From Engraulis encrasicolus (Eukaryota > Chordata > Actinopteri > Clupeiformes > Engraulidae), in contig NC_085862.1 in the NCBI RefSeq assembly GCF_034702125.1, forward strand, positions 14,973,896 through 15,037,895: DNA of 64,000 nucleotides, written 5' to 3'. Below are positions 1-38,490 of this stretch, piece by piece. Each line of letters begins with the position of its first letter. The first letter of the stretch is position 1. The notes beneath the pieces are model-generated. The model was given only the letters and a program-made list of their open reading frames with translations, did not search any database and had not been told where the DNA came from. The translations under genes and the position numbers were made by a program.

Positions 1-334
1 GGCGCAGGAAGGCATCACACCCCTGAGAACTGCCCGGGAAGAAACCTGGATAGAGAAAGAGAGAGAGAGAGAGAGCGAGCAGAGAGAAGGAGATTGATTC
101 AGTCATCAGACACCACAGACAGACCTAGGCACCAAACATGAAAACATCCATCCGCGCTCCAGCAGCACATTTGGCCATTTGGTGACATCCACCATGACCG
201 TGATTTGGTCCAAAATGTATGGAGGTCGCCCTAGGTCCTTTGGCACATCTTAAATGAAAATCAGTCTCTCAGTTCAATTTGTGTGTGTGCATGTGTCTGT
301 GTCTGTGTGAGCGTGTGTGTGCATGTGCGTGTGG

Positions 335-388
<54 letters not shown>

Positions 389-399
389 TGGAAGGTTAC
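1..399. other. kdm4b intron sequence at left edge
   Basis: No coding sequence is seen. It holds a short GA-rich run near 54-75 and an imperfect GT tract at about 281-387. On the transcribed (minus) strand the GT tract becomes a CA tract just downstream of the exon at 400-449. I did not find the next expected JmjC exon here, so the intron continues past the left edge. Confidence 0.6.
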
Positions 400-9833
<9,434 letters not shown>

Positions 9834-10151
9834 GCTGGCAGGCAATGCTGTGTACAAACATACAGAGAAAAGAAAGAATAAGATTGAAAACAATTATTAA
9901 GATTGACAATTAGAATAGATACATTGTTAGATCTACTTTCACTGAAAACAAGTTTTACTTGCTCCTTTTGAAATACGGAGGGTCACCCCTAATTACAAGT
10001 GGCACGTTCCCTCCACTGGCTGTGTTTTCCATTCACAGAGACAAGGAGCAAAGAGCGAATCAGGAAAAGCCTGTATCTTCCACGTCACATTGAAAAGGCA
10101 TCTACCACTTGGGTTTAGGGCCACTGTTTTTTAGCAGGCAAAAAAAGATAC

Positions 10152-10453
10152 TTAAGGGTGCACTGTGTAATATCTTTAGAAGTTAATTTCCAGATTTCCT
10201 GTTGCCCATTCACAAATGTTACCTTTTCCATAAATACTTATCACCTAACATCAAATTCAAAGTATTCATTATGACTGGGAATTTTTCACTTTTCATACAT
10301 ACATACATTCATAGCTGCAAAACCTACTATATTTTGGGCATAGTAGTAAATAATAAAAGATCAAGTTTTGGTAGTAGACTTAACAGTTTCAACAAGCAGC
10401 ATAGTTGCAATACCTACTCTGGCCGCCACCATCCTATGCAGTGCACCTTCAAG
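10152..10453. mobile_element. MITE, family A copy 2 (diverged)
   Basis: It begins cttaagggtgcactgtg and ends cagtgcaccttcaag, and the body matches copy 1, including gcccattcacaaatgttacc and the segment ttcattatgactggga. It is shorter and more diverged than the other copies. Confidence 0.7.
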
Positions 10454-10469
10454 TTTTTGTACAAGACAA

Positions 10470-10640
10470 GGTAATACACAACTGCGTGCACCTCACACAT
10501 TTAAGGTGAACAACCAAAGCTGAAGGCGAGCACCCAGCCCTACCGCTGCACATCACTGTGACTTCTCTTGTGTAGTCCAAATAATTGCACACACATGCAC
10601 ACACCTCACAAATCACTTGACAAATGAAGTCAACAAGCAC
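10470..10640. repeat. Interspersed repeat related to 22320-22760 and 34310-34620
   Basis: The reverse complement, with attatttggactacacaa and gcagcggtagggctg, matches 22380-22460 closely. These are three dispersed copies of one unclassified family in two orientations. Confidence 0.5.
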
Positions 10641-10645
10641 ACTAG

Positions 10646-11152
10646 GGCTGTGCAATATATCATGTTTTTTATCGCGATAACGATATTTCAGTGTATTGAT
10701 ACCAAATTTCATAATATCGATATTACGATATTTTGGTCAGTTGCCTCTGCTGCCAAAAGAGACAGCAACAGAGCCTTCCCCTCCACGTGAGCTCCTGCCA
10801 GCACAGCTGACTTGCAGCCAACCTACACTCACTCAGAGGACCCTGTGTTTCCCTAAGCCTACTCTCACACTACTGAATGTAGGAAAGAAGTGAATTGTTT
10901 GGTGCAAACAGGGATCTGAGGGCGCGCGCGCGCTCAAAAATTCTTGATGGTGCAACTGCCATCGGTAGACAAATGAAGTAAGTATCCGAGAGTAAACAGA
11001 ATGGACGCCCATCCAACCAAGAATGTAATATATTGATATGTGAGCCTCACGCGACGGCTTTCTTAAAAAATATATATCGTTTGCAAATATCGTGATATCA
11101 ACACTGAATGAAAATATTGCGATATTGATATTTCCCAATATCGAGCAGCCCA
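10646..11152. mobile_element. Non-autonomous DNA transposon with ATCG-rich ends (hAT-like)
   Basis: It begins tagggctgtgcaatatatc and ends in an inverted version, cccaatatcgagcagccc, with many cgatat motifs near both ends. Such ends are typical of a widespread fish non-autonomous family. A clean 8-bp target duplication is not evident, so the superfamily is tentative. Confidence 0.55.
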
Positions 11153-12550
11153 AAATCATACCATTGGTTATTGTTACTTCTACAGCATGTGTGAACTAGG
11201 AGAGAAGGCAAAGTGGATCGGAAGATCTGCTAGATCCCGATCAAAATGTTTGAGTTCTCTGGCCCCATAAGCCGTCCAGAAGAGGTGGGGACTTAGGCAC
11301 CCCAATGGCAACACATGAGAGGAAAGACAGTTGTAAGCAACTGAGACCACCACCACCCTCACCACCACAGTTCCATTTGAAACTGTTTTCATCTTCAAAA
11401 CCATCAGCTAATGCACCTCATTGATAACTGATGGACCAATTACAGAAAAGCGTAATTTAGTTCCCTCCTCAGCAAGTTCCAAGCTCTACTCTAGGGGTGG
11501 CTCAGTGTGGCAAATGACAAATAGTTTTCTGCCTCAATGAGTACTTTGACAGTGAAGGCGAAGCAGCAGGTCTCTTTGGACAGGTATCATTTAATGGGCC
11601 CTAATTCAATTGTCACATTGGTAAGTGAGAAAACAGCTCTGGGCGCCGTAGCAACAGGGTTCCCTGGGAGGCAGCTGAGGCCAGAGGGGTGAAGGCTCTT
11701 CTTCCTCAGCGGGTCCCTCAAGACCCTGGTAAGACATGCCACAAACCACTTGGTACTTCACACCATGAAAACATTACAGGCACAAACAACCACTCAAACA
11801 CGCCCCCAATCTACTCTAAAACAATGCAACTAAGCTTGCACAGAATTACACCAGATTGATGACTATTGGGTGATTCTCGCGAAATCAGACATATGAAGTG
11901 GCACAAATGCTATCAAATTGAGAGAGATGTATGCAGGCTCCGCCCTCGCAGTGACGCAACACCTTCTTCTCTGCTACACTTGTCTCGAAGAGATCTGAAA
12001 GTCATGATAATCAGACTAAGACAGATGGCCTTATAAACGTGATGATCCTAAGCCATCTTGGAAGCAATAAATGTAGAACATTGTAATTATTTTCCATCTA
12101 TTTCTTCCCAATAAGTGTGAAATTCTCATTACCACTGAAATTTGATTCTAAAAGTGTAAGTTAACCTTGTAAAACAAAGAGGACATGACTTAAATGCATA
12201 TCATAAACTAAATAGTAACAACAAATAAATATGCAGTCTAAAGCATTTATTGGTAAGAGAAAATTATTTAAAAAGGTCACAAAGAAAGAAGGTCAAGCTC
12301 ACTCACACGCCGCAAAAACTTTATCATACACTGCAATGATTTTTTTTAAAAGAATCATACTCTGCAGATGATTTTATCATGCATTGTGACAATTTTATCA
12401 TACACCACAACAAATAAACAACTTTTGTGATGGAGGAGGGAAATGTTCACAGGGGTTCCTAAAAAGCTAATTCAATGACTAACAGGGATCAAAACAAAAG
12501 TACTTGTAGAGAGTTACTTGTGCACAATCCCTGGTGCTCAACCAAAGAAA

Positions 12551-12699
12551 AGGTTTGCACACTCCTTTGGATTTTTTTCTTCTTTAAGTTATTTTTTCTT
12601 ATTTTTATTCATTCATTCATTCAATTGCCATTGAATGAATGAATAAAAAGAAGAAAAAATAACTTAAAGAAGAAAAAAATCCAAAGGAGTGTGCAAACC
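12551..12699. repeat. Near-perfect hairpin with about 70-bp arms
   Basis: ggtttgcacactcctttgg at the left is matched by ccaaaggagtgtgcaaacc at the right. The arms pair through a T-rich/A-rich stretch to a small loop around ttcaattgccattgaa. It lies in the transcribed 5' intron region of kdm4b and would form an almost fully double-stranded RNA. Confidence 0.85.
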
Positions 12700-13417
12700 T
12701 TTTTTCAAAAAATATTAAAACAAAAGTATGCTATTTTTTAATCAACTTCTGAAGTGCTATCATGTTACGGTAATGAGAATTTGTGTGCTCTGACAGATTA
12801 AAATATTAAATAGATGTAAAAAATAAAATGTAAGCTTAATGACCTTTTTTCACAAATTCAGACCTTAATCTTACAATACACAGAACATTTTTTTATTATG
12901 TCTTCTGAATTTTTTAGGTTATATGTGTTTTATGTTAGTTTATCTTATTAAATGAAGACGCACACACAGTACTGCCGTTCAGTCATTTTACCGGGTAACT
13001 TCAGAATAATGTCTACATCCTGGTGCACCCCTCAAATCTCACCGGGTGAAACCCATACATTGTAACAGTATGCATTTCAAACCTGTTTTAATTTGCTCTG
13101 GACAGAATAGAACAGAACAGAACAGAACAGAGACTTGCAATGGTTAAACCACACACAAGCAAAATTTGCTTACTGCAATAACATCAGTAGGTCACGGCAT
13201 CAATGCCATGCCATCAATTAGATAAAAATATCTCTCCTGGTCAGGACAGATCGCCTGGCAAGTCAGAGTATAAAATGAAATTAATAGTCTGGCATCATTA
13301 CAACACTGGAAGTTGTGGGTGGAACCAACAGTGGCTGTTTAAGCATGCAATTGGTCAGTGCAACTGTGTTGTCAAAGTGGTAAGCACTTCCCAACGAATC
13401 AACAACTCGCTACACAA

Positions 13418-13755
13418 GGAGTCTCAAATGCGGTCCGCCAGATGGTTTAATACAGCCCCAGACTTGCAGAGAAAAAAAACCTAAGAATTTCAAAAAAGAA
13501 GTAAATCTTAAGGCAATCACAAAGATACTGCAGGTATCTGAGATTTCAGGTTTTCAATACTTGAGAATGAATTTCTCTATTTTAGTCACAATTTACAGTC
13601 AATGCTCCTGATACATCCGCTGACATCCACAGTCAGATGATTGACAAGCATGAAATTTAAAGCAGAACTTTGTGACATTTTCAAAATATGTTACTGATCC
13701 GGCCCACTTGTAATGAAGTGACCCTGAAACGAAATGGGCTTGGCACCCCTGCGAC
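13418..13755. mobile_element. Possible hAT-derived remnant
   Basis: gagtctcaaatgcggtccgc on the left and ggcttggcacccctg on the right resemble the ends of common vertebrate hAT MITEs. No target duplication is clear. Confidence 0.3.
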
Positions 13756-14439
13756 CGAAACTGAAACACTGAAAAAGAAAACAGAAAAAGACAAAAAATG
13801 TTGAAGCACAGGTAGACATTGGAAGGTTGGTTTAATGGCCCACCTATGGTTTCTCCCCTCCCTGGTGCAGTGCTAGGCCACAAAATAGCGGAAAAAAATC
13901 AAGTCTGCAACACCAAGCTCCCGCTTGGCTCATTTAATGTGCAACGCTTCGGACATAACATGGTGTTATGCCTGGTGGAGCCTGGGTGAGCCTGGTGTTG
14001 CGGACTTTATTTGCTATTATTTGACTTTGCTAGTCTAGACCCATTTTTGAAACAGATGAGTGAGTCCTTTACTTTGTTAAACGCCGTGCTAGACCACTCC
14101 GCCAGGCAAAAATATTTTCTGCCACTCTGGTTCAGCTAATTTAGTTGGTCACAACGTAGGGCCACTGGGCTCCTGAAAAGCCTGACCTCAGTAGAGGGCA
14201 TAGCATCAGGTGCCAAATGACCACCACCACTGTGCAAGTACAGCTTCTAGAACATGAACTGCTGCCATCTTCCACTCCCCCATTTTTGTTGTTATTAGAG
14301 ATGTACAGCATACGAGTTCAAATGAAAAATAGCATAGAGATCTTCCACTTCCACCTGAAACCTATTCATGTTTGGAAATCAAGGAAGCGTTTCTGGCCCC
14401 TTTTGAATAATCGAATGACAATCTGGTCATTCAGCAAGT

Positions 14440-14850
14440 TCAAATCAAGTCATTCATCAAATTCAGCTGCCAGAATTATATCTCGCACGAAGCGGTGGCA
14501 ACACATCACTCCCCCACTCAGACAGCTTCACTATCTCCCAGGGAAGTCCTGCATTCAGTACAAAATTCTACTGTTGACATGCAAATCACTTCACTCTCTT
14601 GCTCCCCAGTACCTCTCTGAACTCCTCCAACCCCACTCCCAGTCCAGGTCTTTGCGGTCTTCTGAAAAGGACAATCTCATCATCCCCCGAGCCAGACTCC
14701 GTACTGTTGGTGACAGAGCTTTTTGTGTTGCTGCCCCCACGCTCTGGAACAGTCTACCTCCCAACATACGCCAGGCCCCCACACTGGCTACGTTCAAGAA
14801 GCACCTTAAATCACATCTATTCACAGAGGCATATGGACTTTGACTTCACT
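14440..14850 (+). mobile_element. LINE (L2/CR1-like) ORF2 C-terminal fragment
   Basis: The plus-strand frame reads SSNSAARIISRTKRWQHITP, then LRQLHYLPG, LLLTCKSLHSLAPQYLSELL, SRSLRSSEK, GDRAFCVAAPTLWNSLPPN and FKKHLKSHLF. This is the typical C-terminal tail of L2/CR1-type reverse transcriptase ORFs in fish. It is 5'-truncated and antisense to kdm4b. The rest of the 208-residue frame upstream is not clearly LINE. Confidence 0.75.
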
Positions 14851-15784
14851 GGCCCTTCCCCTGCCCCTTCTCCCCACCTGCCCCTTCACTACAAACATTG
14901 AGGGCCAAAAATACCTGCCAAAATTGTGAGCAATGTAAACAAAGGTGTAAACAACACCATGTGCTTTTCATTTTCATCTTTGGAGTTAGGAGGTCAGAAG
15001 CATCCTATCTCCCACTTCCGGAGAATGCACCATTAGCTCACGAATGGTTCTAGAAGATGATACCGATATGTAGACTACATAAAATGTCAAATTTGTCAAA
15101 TGTAGGCCAGAATACTGATTTCTGGTGATGGTACAGGACAGTTTGGAAAAGGCAAAACACAATTTGATAATGAACAGCTTTAATCACCTTTAATTAAACC
15201 TGACACACTAAAAGCCTTTTACACTGAAAACCTATAGCCTATGTAGTGGATGATGTCATCATTGATATTGACTTTCAGGTATTTCAGGAATGTAGGCATT
15301 TCTATTGCCCTAAACTCACGTGCTAGTTGCATTTTCTCAGAACTCTATGTATTATTTTCATGTGAATTGCAATTATTGAGAAGTAACACTGAAGGCAGGG
15401 GAGTTGATCGACTTTCCCAATGGGGTACAAGGGAAGTGCAACAGGGGAGGTACAATAATTCTTCTCGAAGGAAGCAGCAGGGATTACACACTGTCCATTT
15501 GAAAAGTTTCTCTTTCACTTTCACAAAGCAGGGTGTGTGTTAGGTTCTAGAAGCCCGCTGCACCTAGGCTTAGCAATTAGGCCTACTGACCAGAAGTGAC
15601 AGCAATGGGTGAATTACTTGAAAACAACAATACAAAAGCCCCCAAAACAAAGCCAGGGTATCCTGGGTCCAAGACCTTACTTAGCACAGTAAATTATTTC
15701 GGACACATCCAATGTTTATGCCACAGAAGCAGTAAATTCTGCAGCCTTCCGTCGTAATTTATCGAACATCAATACAAATCTCAC

Positions 15785-16800
15785 CTGTAAAAGCAGGTTT
15801 TTCATCGAACAAGGAAAGACGTTGCACTCGCTATTTGCTATCCACAATCCAGCAGAGCTTGAAGTTGTAGCCTAAACTACTAGAAAAGACTGGAAACTAC
15901 CTGTCGTGCCACTAACTGAACACTGGCTCTGTGTCAATAGCACTACATTATTTTCTCGCGTGCCCCACTCCCGAGTCCCGGTAGGTAGAGTAAATTAAAG
16001 CAAGTTAGATATCAGCTTGGCAGCTGGGGGCTAGAACTAGCAGCAATGCTTCCCATGTCCCTGACGCTTTTGTGTGTGACGTAGTCGTAACGCAACCCTT
16101 CTAGTTAGCCCAATGAAACCCATAATAGAATGCTAACATGCTAGCTAGCGAGCTACCTATACCAATAACCCAAAACCGTATTTTGAACGACAATGCACAA
16201 CCCGTTTTAACATGTTCAACTTCATGGGAAATATCACCTCCAATCGGTGACATAAAAGATGTAGAGCAGACGGTAAGCACCGCACACAACAGAGCTGAAT
16301 CGTTGGCTAGCCACGGGGTTAGGGATCCAATATTTCAATGAGCCCTGCACAATTCGTACACTAAGTGCTTTGCGGGTATAACATCAATGCAGAAAATGGC
16401 GAATCTTTAATACGGACGAGCTCTTTCCGTTCAGAAAACACGTTTCGGTGTTGATTTAATGTTAGAACTGGACGAAAGGCAACATCTGACAGTGGCTATC
16501 GCATCCAGCCTGCCTGCCCTCCTACCCCTGCTTCCATTACAAAAGTCAACAAAATATTCGTCGACAGCCGAGGTGCAATGGTGGTTGTGGGGAAAAAGAA
16601 CCCCAGACGTCGCGGCGAAAACCTTATATTACTGTGAGATCTAAACATGCATCGTCTTACCTCCTGCTGAAAATTGAAATCCTTTATTATTTCCTCGTAT
16701 CAGATTTGTCTCTTTGGAAATCTACAAATCGATTATCTTTTAGCAAAGAGGAACGACACCTCACGCCTACTCTACATTTCAGAGCCACGATTGGCTGTCC
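15785..16800 (-). promoter_or_regulatory. kdm4b: Candidate kdm4b promoter / untranslated first exon region
   Basis: On the minus strand two strong donor-like sites exist: ACAG then GTGAGA at 15785/15784, and GGAG then GTAAGA at 16661/16660. Either could end a non-coding exon spliced to 9847. Upstream of the second are CCAAT boxes on the minus strand (from attgg near 16790 and 16865). This is placement by inference only; no transcription start can be seen directly. Confidence 0.35.
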
Positions 16801-17221
16801 TGCACACAGGCAGGCGCTCGTAAGCACCTAGTCAACAGTGCCGTTGGCTCCTCCAGCTAACAGATTGGACCATGCACCAATAAAACAAAACTCGAGAGCT
16901 GGTAGTCACGGAACACACGTACCTCTGATCCGTCTTCCGGTACTTTAAATGGCCACTTAAGCATTTATTTCTCACACATTCGTACGCTCTGTACCTGCGT
17001 ACATCAGATGCCCGAGACTTGAATTTATTTAATCAATTTCACAAGGCCAAGTTTTTGAAAATTGCTGCACCTACGAGATCCCGAATGACATCACACCAGT
17101 TTGAGGCACAATCTGTTTGACATCAACATCACCAAATGGCGCATCCTTTTACGCACTGTGCGCACATACGCATTCAAGTGCACAACAGAAAATTAACACA
17201 TGAGCCAGGAGTCATTTTTTT

Positions 17222-18745
17222 GAAAAGTGTCAATAAGAATTTATTGAAAATCTGCACTTAAAAACGTGTCCAGGGACCGCTATAAGCCTACACCTACAGA
17301 GAAAAAAAAATACAACTGCAGAACAAGTGCTAAAATATAAACAATTTCAGAATATACATTTCCAGTCTACAAAACAGCTGAGGTATAAATCTAGAGGAGG
17401 AGATATTCTGCAGCCTTCGGCGATTATAAAATATCAAACGGAACCAAAATAAACTGGATTCTTTTCTCGTTATAAAAATGGTCATTAGTCTTTTTATTTA
17501 TCTATATTTTTTGGAGAACAAGGAGGGATAATGACATCTGACACTTGGCGATGTTAAGTCTCCAAGGCGCGTGTTAAGGCAATCATGGGATGCTGGGGAC
17601 CCTCTCCATCTTACAGTGCCTTGGCAACTACATTTGGAATTAAACGCTATAAAAACAAACCAACAAGATATGAGGGGATATTACTTGGCTACATTAATCT
17701 TACAAAAACTGGCGATTATGTCCATCATAACGAAAAGCAAGTAAGCATGACGGAATTATATACCGCGTCAATAGCGTATACATGGAAAAAGTGTATGATA
17801 GTAACTCACAGGAATGTTAAAGCTAAAGTATCAAATCAAGGGGGGAGAGCAGGGTCAGGGGCAATGCTTAGGGATGGGGCCATGTCAACGGTTGTCCTAA
17901 GCAGACTCCCTGATGATCATCTAGCCGGCTCATCATCATTGCTTGGTCATTACAATTGATTGGTATATATATAAAAAATAAACCACCTTTTTCAGTTTAT
18001 AATGTTAAAGAGAGAGCAAGCATATCGAAACTGTTTGTAGATTGAATAAAACCACAAGGTAGGTCAGACGAGTAGCCTGACCAACTCAAACGAAACATTA
18101 CAGCAGATCGGGGAGGAAAACGGAACTCAGCTGCATTCTACAGTTCATCGACTGGGCCAGTGAACTCACAGAGTGAGTGATGAATGGATGCGCAGGGTTT
18201 GGAAGAGGGGGTGACTGTACAGATTACAGAGAGTGGAGAGCGTCTGACAGTGAGCTGCTGGTTTTCTTACAGTACATCACCCATTTAAAAAAAAAAAAAA
18301 AAAAACTCACTGAATGACGAAGCCCTGTTAACGGAACGTGGACACTAACGTTATACAAGGGCGTGTCGTTCAGCCTCTCAGACTCTACTTGAATGTGACT
18401 GGCTAGTTAAGGCATCAGAAGAGACAGGAACTGATTGCATTTCATTTGATAAAGACACCTTGGCCACACACACAAGGGGGAAGAGACTTAGGAGGGAGAG
18501 GGGAAGTGGGGTGGGGTGGGAGTTCCTACACCTGATTCGTAAAGTCATTACACGATAAATACACTGCGAGGGACACAAAGCTGTGAGACTTGAGTCGGCG
18601 GCGGCCCTCATAGTTCATGCTGTGCGCTGCGGGGCAGGGCAGGACAGGCCAGGTTAGGATGATAGGCAGGTGAGTGGGTAGGTGGGTGGGTGGGTTGCTA
18701 GAGGGGACAGGGCTTGGGGAGCTGGCGCCCGCAGGGCTGGCTGTA
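17222..18745 (-). other. uhrf1: uhrf1 3' untranslated region
   Basis: It lies between the uhrf1 stop (18746-18748) and a canonical AATAAA on the minus strand (tttatt at 17240-17245). It holds a 19-nt poly-T/A run near 18287 and no coding signal; the 124-residue plus-strand frame at 17585 has no recognisable features. The UTR length of about 1.5 kb is inferred. Confidence 0.6.
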
Positions 18746-36422
<17,677 letters not shown>

Positions 36423-37875
36423 ATCTGCGGCCCTACCGGGCAAAACAGAGAACAGCTTGGTGTCACCGCCATCCGTTTGAGAACACTACAGGCAGTGACC
36501 GAACAATGAAACACACTACCCCAGAGCAAAAGATTGATTTCCCCCACACCCCACACTCAGCCCCACCCCCTACTACAGCCTCTAATACCCAACACTCAGG
36601 ATGAGGAATTCTGTAAGGAGACATGAATTAAAAGTCACACCGAGCATATTGTTCTTCAGTCTTGTAAAAGACATACCAACAGGCAGTTAGTGCTGGATAA
36701 TTTAATATGCTTATGTAGAAAAAGTTCCCTTTCCACTTCAAACATTTTCAATTGCCAATAAATTCATTCAGCTTTACTGTTCCGCCTCATGCTGAGCACA
36801 GTTGTCCAGAGCTGTTGTCTTGACGCAGGCGCCCCCTAGTGTGCATGACCTCAAATGCAGACTCATTAAATACCCTAATCTTCAATGCCTTCTCAACCAT
36901 GTTAATCACAAGACTAAATTTAAGTCAAAGTAAAACAGCAACGGATGATTGTAAACTAAAAGCCAAAATGCATGGTGATAATGAGTTCTGGGGTTAGACA
37001 AACATTTGCAGTGAGGTTCTTTGTTCAAAACAACCTTTATGGAACAACGCCTCTTCCGACTTGTGTGAGTATAATCAAAGTAAAGAACACAATTCTCATA
37101 ACAGCGATTGGTCTAAAAGTATTGACCTTTATAGAAGCAATATATTGTGCAGCAGTGTTTCGATGTAACTTGGAAGAGTTTTTAATAGGCCTTTGGGGGG
37201 TAAACCGCGCTACGAGGCAGTTGTTTCCTCTTTGCTGATTGGATGGAAGGCTGGACACTTTTGTTAGCGCTAGCTACCTAGCTATCTCATCTTAGCCAAA
37301 TAACACAACCCCTTTCAACATCAACTGAAATGTTTTTCTTTTGCAGCTGGTCGTATGTGAACTGTGGGGAGGAACATAAACATAAACATAAACCTCCAAT
37401 CCCCTGCAAGCAGAGGGGACATCGAGCCCCGAATGACCGTAAACTGCACATTGCCCATGAGGACCGCAACACTCAAACTGACAACTGGCGCTTAACTAGC
37501 CAGCTGACTGCCTGGCCTCGCAATCAACGCGAATGACTTGAAATAAACGTCAAAGTCTGTTTGTAAGCAAGTGGACGAGCTAGTTACAACTGGGTGAACG
37601 ATTACATTTTCATTCAGAATCTTTAAAACTAACATGCACGTTATTTAAGAACACAACAAAGCCGTAATATCTACAAGGCATCGGTCACTCAAAATATGTC
37701 CAAGAACTATCAAGTGGCAAAACTGGGCTCAATTTAGAACAGGTGATCGAATTTCCACTAAACTAGGTTACTGCCAGGGTGAATTTACAAGGTAAACCTT
37801 GATGGACTATCTCCCTGCATGGTTGACGTTAGTGAACTTCTACCAAGTGTAGAAAGGGATTAAAATCAGACTTAC

Positions 37876-38490
37876 CTCTAATAACTTTCAAAACACAAAA
37901 AGGGAATGGCGGCAAATGATCACCTCAAAAGTAATATGAGGGAGACTGTTTAATTCAATATCTGACTAAATTCTCCTCTCCACGGTGCCTACAGAAAGTT
38001 GAAAGCCGATTCAATAAGATTCTTCCACAACGTGTTTCTCCTCCTGTTCCAGACTCGCTGGTTCATTATTGGTCAATTGGGCTCCCAATCTGCTTCATCA
38101 TTGGCCAAGTGGAGTGCCATTCAAGTCTGAGGCTGGCGCTTACTTCCAGCGCGCGAAACTGGGGTCTCGTTGCAGGCATGCTTTCCACGGTTTTCCCGCG
38201 ACAGTATGTAAATGACTCATGCCCAGCTGAAAAGTTGAAAACAACATACAAGCCATCCTCAAACAAACCATTCAGAAACTATGAATAGGCCAGTCACCGG
38301 TGGTCTCGGTGCCGTTTCTACAGCAGCTGACGGATTCGCCAGTTAATAACGTTATGTTGCATGATTTGTGTAGGAATATGGAACTGTAGAAGTGTCCCTC
38401 GCCGCCTCTCGCAATTTGAGTCAATAATCAGCCATTTATGGCGCGTTACATTGTTGTGAGTCAGGCAGCTTCATCAAAATTTGGCGGGAG
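37876..38490 (-). promoter_or_regulatory. uhrf1: uhrf1 promoter and untranslated first exon (candidate)
   Basis: On the minus strand a strong donor, AGAG then GTAAGT, lies at 37876/37875 and would end a non-coding exon. Upstream are inverted/direct CCAAT boxes (attgg at 38068-38072, 38076-38080 and 38100-38104), an E2F-like TTTCGCGC on minus (38151-38158) and a consensus TTTGGCGGGA on plus (38480-38489). UHRF1 is a known E2F-regulated S-phase gene, so this layout fits. The exact start site is not visible. Confidence 0.55.

Larger units (their letters stand above)
9848..16660 (-). other. kdm4b 5' intron(s), with repeats
   Basis: No additional coding exon is recognised. It holds a MITE copy (10152-10453), an ATCG-rich terminally repeated element (10646-11152), a long hairpin (12551-12699), a possible hAT remnant (13418-13755) and a LINE ORF2 3' fragment (14440-14850). 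Two donor-like sites near 15785 and 16661 could end alternative untranslated first exons. Confidence 0.45.

Noticed and set aside
14217..14843. A 208-residue plus-strand frame as a host gene
   Set aside because: Its C-terminal two thirds match LINE reverse transcriptase tails; treated as a retrotransposon fragment.
17585..17959. A 124-residue frame as a gene downstream of uhrf1
   Set aside because: It lies antisense in the uhrf1 3' UTR, has no domain features and no splice or start context of note.
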